Source: an uncultured Eubacteriales bacterium
Lineage (GTDB): Bacteria > Bacillota > Clostridia > Lachnospirales > Lachnospiraceae
Assembly (NCBI GenBank): GCA_900313775.1
Contig: OMSP01000036.1
Coordinates: 1 to 10,935, forward strand
Length of the DNA: 10,935 nucleotides
Reading direction: 5' to 3'
A program made the position numbers and the translations under genes. Shown here in pieces: positions 6,739 through 10,935 of the stretch. The notes below the pieces were generated by a model. That model ran no database searches. It was not told where the DNA came from and worked only from the letters and a program-made list of their open reading frames with translations. Position 1 is the stretch's first letter; each line of letters begins with the position of its first letter.

Positions 6739-7668
6739 CTATGCCTCCTGTTTATCCAACATTTGCTCCGCAAATATTGCTGAACCGATAATTCCTTTTT
6801 CATTATCCGGACTCGAATAGATGAGATCAAAACCATAACTCATCACATCTAATCCGGTGTTTTCCTTGACCAATGCCTCGAATCTGTCACGCGGGAAACC
6901 GTCCAGGTCTATCACTCCTCCGCCGTATACGATCGCGTTCGGATCAAAGATCGTCGCCATGACTGAAAAGACGTGCGAACATGAATAGACGAACTCTTTA
7001 AGTGGCGGCTCATCACCGTGATCCAGAAAGATCCGCTTGATGCTTTCTCCGGAATAGTGTTCTTCGAGAAGGCTCTCCAGTTTCCATCCCGAGGCGTAGC
7101 ACTCACAGCATCCTTTCTTCGAACATATGCATGGATCCTCTCCTTTGTAGAAGGGGACATGTCCCAGATCCAGCGCCGCTCCGTTGGCGCCTTTGAAGAG
7201 CTTCCCGTCTATCAGAACCGAAGCTCCGACTCCGGTCCCGATATAGATTCCGATGACAAGTCTGCGATCCTCCAGTTTATTCCTGTAAGCATCGCAAAAC
7301 AGGATGTTGCTCGTGTCATTATTGACGTAGACAGGTATCCTGAGCTGCTCCCGCAAAAAAGCAGCAACATTGGTGTGTTCAAATACCGGTTCTCCGCGGT
7401 CATTGCGCATATTCGTCGTGCAGATGACTGTCTCGAAGTCGTTGGCGACCGAAGATGCCACTCCGATCGAAACTGCGCCGACATCATCAAGACGATTCTC
7501 ATCGATAAACGCCTGAATGATCGAGCAAAGCTTTTCAAGCGGACGCTCTGCCTTCGACAGGATATCGCTGTCCATGATCCGGCTGACGATTATTTCTTTG
7601 TTATCATTGACGGCACCGATGCGAAGATTGGTCCCGCCGATGTCCAAGCCTATGATTGTACGATTCAA
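6739..7668 (-). CDS. ROK family sugar kinase, D-allose kinase-like
   Basis: This 309-residue cytoplasmic sugar kinase of the ROK family has the phosphate-binding DIGGTN (9-14), catalytic aspartate D118 in NNDTSN, the IGTGVG loop (143-148) and the ROK zinc site (H170, C180, C182, C187 in CICSKKGC, with S replacing the usual G). GGGVIDLDGFPRDRF and the region around the zinc site resemble E. coli AlsK from memory, so D-allose or a related hexose is a plausible substrate; glucose or N-acetylmannosamine kinases are alternatives. I chose the TTG start at 7666-7668: it overlaps the repressor stop as TTGA, has GAAGGG 5 nt upstream, and puts DIGGTN at the usual distance from the N-terminus. An upstream ATG at 7764 would add 32 residues encoded within the repressor gene in another frame, which is unlikely. 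The family call is sure; the substrate is tentative. Confidence 0.88.
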   Translation of the reverse strand: MNRTIIGLDIGGTNLRIGAVNDNKEIIVSRIMDSDILSKAERPLEKLCSIIQAFIDENRLDDVGAVSIGVASSVANDFETVICTTNMRNDRGEPVFEHTNVAAFLREQLRIPVYVNNDTSNILFCDAYRNKLEDRRLVIGIYIGTGVGASVLIDGKLFKGANGAALDLGHVPFYKGEDPCICSKKGCCECYASGWKLESLLEEHYSGESIKRIFLDHGDEPPLKEFVYSCSHVFSVMATIFDPNAIVYGGGVIDLDGFPRDRFEALVKENTGLDVMSYGFDLIYSSPDNEKGIIGSAIFAEQMLDKQEA

Positions 7669-8882
7669 CTTATCCCTTCTTTCCTCTCGGGGACCATCGA
7701 AAGTTCGGTCCCGGGCGAGATGATCTGCTCTATCCAGCACAAACGAGTGTACTTCATGCACCATTTCATCGTGTGGTACTCGTCTCCTTTGGCTGCCAGG
7801 ATCCTTGTCCTGTGCAGGGATTCCTCATCAAAATGATTCTTTAAAAACGCCTCTGCGCTTTTGACGATCAGATCGGCATATTCTTTGCAGTAACTGTCCA
7901 CCACTATCTTGGACGGGTTGAACAGCCATACGACATTGTAGAGCATCTCCGATACGGCATTAAATGCTTCATCGACGACTTCCGCGACCTCAGGATCTTT
8001 TTCACGCAGCCTTAAGACTTCATCAAAGCCTGTATCATGGTATTTCTCCGGCAGTCTGTGCCGCATTTCCGCGATTGACAGCAGAGTTTCCAACCTGACC
8101 GGTTTGTTGTCGCTTGACCGGTAGTGAATGATATTGCCGATCTCTCCCGCCAACAGGTTTTCTCCGAAAACAGGTGTTCCGTCAAAATTCGTGAAACATC
8201 CGCCGACACCTTCCCCGCAATAGAGATAAAACTGACTGTAATAACCAATATTGTCCAGTTCATACTCGGAGTTTGCAAAAGCCAGAGTGTCATGTACGAT
8301 CTGTATGTTCTTGATATCAAACGCTTCTTTCAGCAGAGTTTTGATGTGCAGATCATCCAGTTCTCTGTCCACCGCAAACCTCAGGATGTCCTGATCCTCA
8401 TAGTAGATGCCGGGCACCAAAGCGGTGATGCCGATCGTTTCTGTTGATATATTGTTCAGGCATGTTTTGATGGCTTCGATCATCATGCCTATCTTCTCGT
8501 TGATGGTCTTCTCGTGCGGTTTGAAAGAAAACACTTCAGATGCGAGCCTGACTCCCCTCAGGTCGTAAATGATAAAATGCATCTCATTGACGCTCGACAG
8601 ATTCATACAGACGACATTGCCGTAACGCGAACTCACCTGCAGCGCTGTCGGTTTTCTTCCGACAGGAGAATTCAGCAGATGCTCTTCTATCAGATCCATC
8701 CCCAACAATTCATCGACGATGTTTTTAGCCGTCATGAAACTGATATTGTTTTTAACGGCCAGATCATTGCGGGTAATGCCTGTGGAAGATACGATATCCG
8801 TAAACAGATTGACCTTGTTGTTATAGCGGATATCTGTTACGCTGAGTTGCTCTTTGGCGGTGATTTCTTTCATTGATGTCAC
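7665..8882 (-). CDS. ROK family transcriptional repressor (NagC/XylR type)
   Basis: The 405-residue protein has an N-terminal winged helix-turn-helix (about residues 18-70; GITRNDLAVKNNISFMTAKN forms the helix pair) and the GRKPT wing element (75-79) usual in NagC/XylR/Mlc relatives. A ROK sugar-binding domain follows, with HDT (197-199) and GEGVGG (223-228). The cysteine zinc motif of ROK proteins is missing: after AGEIGNIIHY (245-254) the chain reads RSSDNKPVRLETLL. The kinase-type DxGGT is also absent, so this is a regulator, not an enzyme. I chose GTG at 8880-8882, which has AGGAGG exactly 7 nt upstream; an ATG three codons downstream is less well spaced, and a TTG at 8915 precedes the ribosome binding site. 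The AT-rich 48-nt gap to the aminotransferase gene holds no clear promoter. It probably controls this operon in response to its sugar or sugar phosphate. Confidence 0.9.
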   Translation of the reverse strand: MTSMKEITAKEQLSVTDIRYNNKVNLFTDIVSSTGITRNDLAVKNNISFMTAKNIVDELLGMDLIEEHLLNSPVGRKPTALQVSSRYGNVVCMNLSSVNEMHFIIYDLRGVRLASEVFSFKPHEKTINEKIGMMIEAIKTCLNNISTETIGITALVPGIYYEDQDILRFAVDRELDDLHIKTLLKEAFDIKNIQIVHDTLAFANSEYELDNIGYYSQFYLYCGEGVGGCFTNFDGTPVFGENLLAGEIGNIIHYRSSDNKPVRLETLLSIAEMRHRLPEKYHDTGFDEVLRLREKDPEVAEVVDEAFNAVSEMLYNVVWLFNPSKIVVDSYCKEYADLIVKSAEAFLKNHFDEESLHRTRILAAKGDEYHTMKWCMKYTRLCWIEQIISPGTELSMVPERKEGIS

Positions 8883-8889
8883 GGTCTTT

Positions 8890-8895
8890 CCTCCT
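8890..8895 (-). promoter_or_regulatory. Ribosome binding site that fixes the GTG start of the ROK repressor
   Basis: A perfect AGGAGG on the minus strand, 7 nt before GTG at 8880-8882. It lies downstream of the TTG at 8915 and 16 nt from the ATG at 8873, so GTG is the best-supported start. Confidence 0.75.
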
Positions 8896-8931
8896 GATTG
8901 TGATAAAAATGCCAATTAAATCAATATTAAC

Positions 8932-10230
8932 CTATTGTCGGCACTTCATCAATGATTCTCTGATGATCTCAACCGCCTGATCCGCTTCACTTTCAGTGAT
9001 GATCAACGCCGGATGCAGGACAATGACGACATTGCCCAAATTCTTTCTGCTCTCAAGTTCTGTGATCAGACCGCCCTCAAGCATTGTCTCGTAAAGGCGC
9101 TGTCCAAGCTCCCATTTGTCAGGACCTCCGGGAATGTCTTCGAGCTCGATGCCCTGAAGAAGCCCTCTGCCCCTGACATCACCGATCTCGGGGAATTCCT
9201 GATGCAGCTGCACCAGCCGTTCATGCAGATACTGACCGACGCGTCGACTGTTATCGACCAGATGATCGCGCTGAATGATCTCTATGTTTTTCAGCGCGGC
9301 TGTACACGCCAGCGGATAGCACGAATGTGTGTGACCATGCAGCATGATCCTATCCAGAGGCTCAGCGATCTCCCGTCGCATCACGACGGCTGATCCGGGC
9401 ACATATCCGCTCGTCAGAGCTTTTCCTGTGACAAGGATGTCCGGAACCACATGCTCATATTCACAGGCAAACATCGTTCCTGTCTGGCCCAGTCCCGTCA
9501 CGACTTCGTCGAAGATCAGCAGGATATGATATTTATCACAGATCTCTCTGACGCCCGCCAGGAGCCCGGGGGGAGGTACGATCACACCTCCTGCCGCGAA
9601 TATCGGCTCTGTGATCAGAGCTGCCACCTGTTCGCCGCCCTCCTGTAAGATTGTCTGCTCCAGGTACTGCAGACACTGCCAACCGCAGCTTCCGGCTTCT
9701 TTGCCGAAATCACAGCGATAGCAGTACGGCGGCGCCGAATGGATAAACCCGTTCGGAAGCAGCTCAGATATCCCGGCGTTTTCCTGAATGGTCTCCGCTT
9801 TCCCTGTCGCGGCTGCAGCACCGGCAGTCGATCCGTGAAAACCGCGCCTGAACGAGAGGATCTTACCTCCGCCCTGATAGAGCTTCGCCGCTTTCAGAGC
9901 AAATTCATTTGCATCGGATCCGGTGCATCCGAACATCACCTTGTCTAAGCCGTCAGGGGTGATCTCTATCATCTTCTCTGCCAGCGCGGCTCTCTCTTCA
10001 GTCGCAAAGCACGACGTGACATTCGTGATCTTTCCAAGCTGGTCCGTCAGCGCACTGATCATCTCCGCGTTGGCGTGCCCGAGGCTGTCCGATGAGAACT
10101 GGCCGGAAAAATCAAGATAGGCCTTATCGTTCTCATCGTACATATACGCACCTGCTGCATGCGTAAACACAAGGTCATCCGTTGTATAGCACTGGACCAG
10201 ATATTTCTTGTCTCTTTCGAGGACCTGCAT
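8932..10230 (-). CDS. Class III PLP-dependent aminotransferase
   Basis: The 432-residue protein is a fold-type I, subgroup III (omega-amino acid type) aminotransferase, close to the usual family length. Visible PLP contacts are G104-S105 in CTGSDANE, the FHG stacking motif (131-133), E208 in TEP, D241 in IFDEVVTG and the Schiff-base lysine K270 in LVTGKALTSG. A four-cysteine group (C170, C173, C182, C186 in PPYCYRC and SCGWQC) resembles one I associate with AGXT2-like and ammonia/phospho-lyase relatives and could bind a metal. The family moves amino groups between omega-amines or amino acids and keto acids; a few members act on amino sugars or are lyases. The ATG has AAGGAG 7 nt upstream, and the permease stop is 21 nt away, so both are co-transcribed. 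Fold and PLP chemistry are sure; the substrate is unknown, though context suggests an aminated sugar-derived compound. Confidence 0.88.
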   Translation of the reverse strand: MQVLERDKKYLVQCYTTDDLVFTHAAGAYMYDENDKAYLDFSGQFSSDSLGHANAEMISALTDQLGKITNVTSCFATEERAALAEKMIEITPDGLDKVMFGCTGSDANEFALKAAKLYQGGGKILSFRRGFHGSTAGAAAATGKAETIQENAGISELLPNGFIHSAPPYCYRCDFGKEAGSCGWQCLQYLEQTILQEGGEQVAALITEPIFAAGGVIVPPPGLLAGVREICDKYHILLIFDEVVTGLGQTGTMFACEYEHVVPDILVTGKALTSGYVPGSAVVMRREIAEPLDRIMLHGHTHSCYPLACTAALKNIEIIQRDHLVDNSRRVGQYLHERLVQLHQEFPEIGDVRGRGLLQGIELEDIPGGPDKWELGQRLYETMLEGGLITELESRKNLGNVVIVLHPALIITESEADQAVEIIRESLMKCRQ

Positions 10231-10251
10231 TCTTTCTCTCCTTAAAAACTA

Positions 10252-10935
10252 TTATTTGACCGCTCCCATCGTCATTCCTGAAATCATATGCTTTTGCACA
10301 AGGATCGCAAAGATCAAAACCGGAATAGTAATGACAGTGCCTACCGCAGCGACCTGACCCCATATTGTCCCCTGGGGAGTCATAAGCCCCGGAACTGCCA
10401 CCGGCATCGTCTTCGTGTCACGGCCGGTCAGGATCAGTGCCATCAGGAATTCATTCCACGAGTTGATCGCACAGAACACGGCTGTAGCCGCCAGGCCTCC
10501 CTTGGCGAGCGGTGTATCGATGGACAGGAAGATACGGAACCATCCCATTCCCTCCACGCGGGCCGCCTCATCGATCTCCTTGGGGATCGCATCGTAGAAG
10601 CCGCGCATCATCCAGACAACGAAGGGCAGGTTGAATGCCACGTGCGCTATGATGATACCGGTGTAGGTATCCAACAGCTGCAGCTTGCTCATCATAAGGT
10701 ACAGCGGCAGCGCCAGCACGACGACCGGTGTAAAACGTGTGCCCAGCAGATAGTTGGAGAGCACTTTGTCGCCGCGGGACGGGAACCGGGAGAACGCATA
10801 AGCGGACGGCAGTCCCAGCATGACGCTGATAGTCACGACGATCAGCATGACGATGATACTGTTGAACAGATTGTGCAGCATACCCTTTTCTATAAAAGCC
10901 TCATAGTAGTTCTGCCAGGTCGCGACAAAGAAGAC
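10252..10935 (-). CDS. Carbohydrate ABC transporter permease, MalG type (N-terminus outside window)
   Basis: The reading frame is open to the right edge; 227 residues are visible, beginning VFFVATWQNYYEAF, so the internal ATG at 10881 is not the start. MalG-type permeases have about 270-280 residues, so roughly 50 N-terminal residues are missing. Hydrophobic membrane segments alternate along the chain. The EAA loop that docks to the ATPase is clear (EEIDEAARVEG-GWFRIF, codons near 10515-10580), as are the NSWNEF segment after it and the characteristic C-terminal KHMISGMTMGAVK. It would form the inner-membrane channel with a second permease, probably encoded upstream outside the window together with a solute-binding protein, and be powered by the ATPase encoded at 5623-6735. 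The substrate class is sugars or sugar derivatives (CUT1 family). Confidence 0.93.
   Translation of the reverse strand, partial: VFFVATWQNYYEAFIEKGMLHNLFNSIIVMLIVVTISVMLGLPSAYAFSRFPSRGDKVLSNYLLGTRFTPVVVLALPLYLMMSKLQLLDTYTGIIIAHVAFNLPFVVWMMRGFYDAIPKEIDEAARVEGMGWFRIFLSIDTPLAKGGLAATAVFCAINSWNEFLMALILTGRDTKTMPVAVPGLMTPQGTIWGQVAAVGTVITIPVLIFAILVQKHMISGMTMGAVK

Noticed and set aside
7669..7764. N-terminal extension of the ROK kinase to an ATG at 7764
   Set aside because: It would overlap the repressor by 100 nt and add 32 non-family residues; TTG at 7668 has a well-placed Shine-Dalgarno sequence and the TTGA overlap.
7018..7836. 272-codon open frame on the plus strand
   Set aside because: It is antisense to the ROK kinase and the end of the repressor, both with intact motifs; no start signals were found.
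8883..8915. TTG start for the ROK repressor at 8915
   Set aside because: The perfect AGGAGG lies inside this extension, 7 nt before GTG at 8882, so the upstream start is not credible.
8883..8931. Internal promoter in the AT-rich gap before the repressor
   Set aside because: TTGATT and TTTATC-like elements occur but with wrong spacing (about 13 or 19 bp), so I do not call a promoter.

Overview
The window reads as chromosomal DNA of a Gram-positive anaerobe of the class Clostridia, most likely Lachnospiraceae or a close relative. The reasons are the order dnaX-ybaB-recR followed by a DUF5711 protein and a CvpA-like protein, the strong AGGAGG ribosome binding sites, the use of GTG and TTG starts, and a GC content that looks near 50%. 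This placement is inferred from gene content, not from a marker tree. Every convincing gene lies on the minus strand, so transcription runs from high to low coordinates.

Region A (1-4820, housekeeping). A good sigma-A promoter (GTGACA, 17 bp, TATAAT on the minus strand) precedes dnaX (DNA polymerase III tau/gamma). It is followed with almost no spacing by a YbaB/EbfC nucleoid-associated protein, recR, a DUF5711 single-pass membrane protein, a CvpA-like membrane protein, and the first 31 codons of metK at the left edge. The junctions are 1-nt overlaps or gaps of 3-15 nt, so this looks like one transcription unit linking replication and recombination genes to two membrane proteins and S-adenosylmethionine synthesis.

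Region B (4831-4921, boundary). A GC-rich hairpin followed by T residues on the minus strand terminates the upstream operon. The only plus-strand candidate, a 35-residue hydrophobic peptide with a strong Shine-Dalgarno sequence, starts here and runs antisense into the end of deoC.

Region C (4922-10935, carbohydrate catabolism). Six genes lie in a row: a MalG-type sugar ABC permease (5' end outside the window), a class III PLP aminotransferase, a ROK-family repressor, a ROK sugar kinase resembling D-allose kinase, a MalK/MsmX/UgpC-type ABC ATPase, and deoC (deoxyribose-phosphate aldolase class). Together they suggest uptake of a sugar or sugar derivative, phosphorylation, possible removal or transfer of an amino group, and aldol cleavage to a triose phosphate and an aldehyde, under a locally encoded repressor. 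The substrate cannot be read from the sequence. The aminotransferase inside a sugar-kinase/aldolase operon is the least expected element. No mobile elements, CRISPR arrays, tRNA or rRNA genes were seen.
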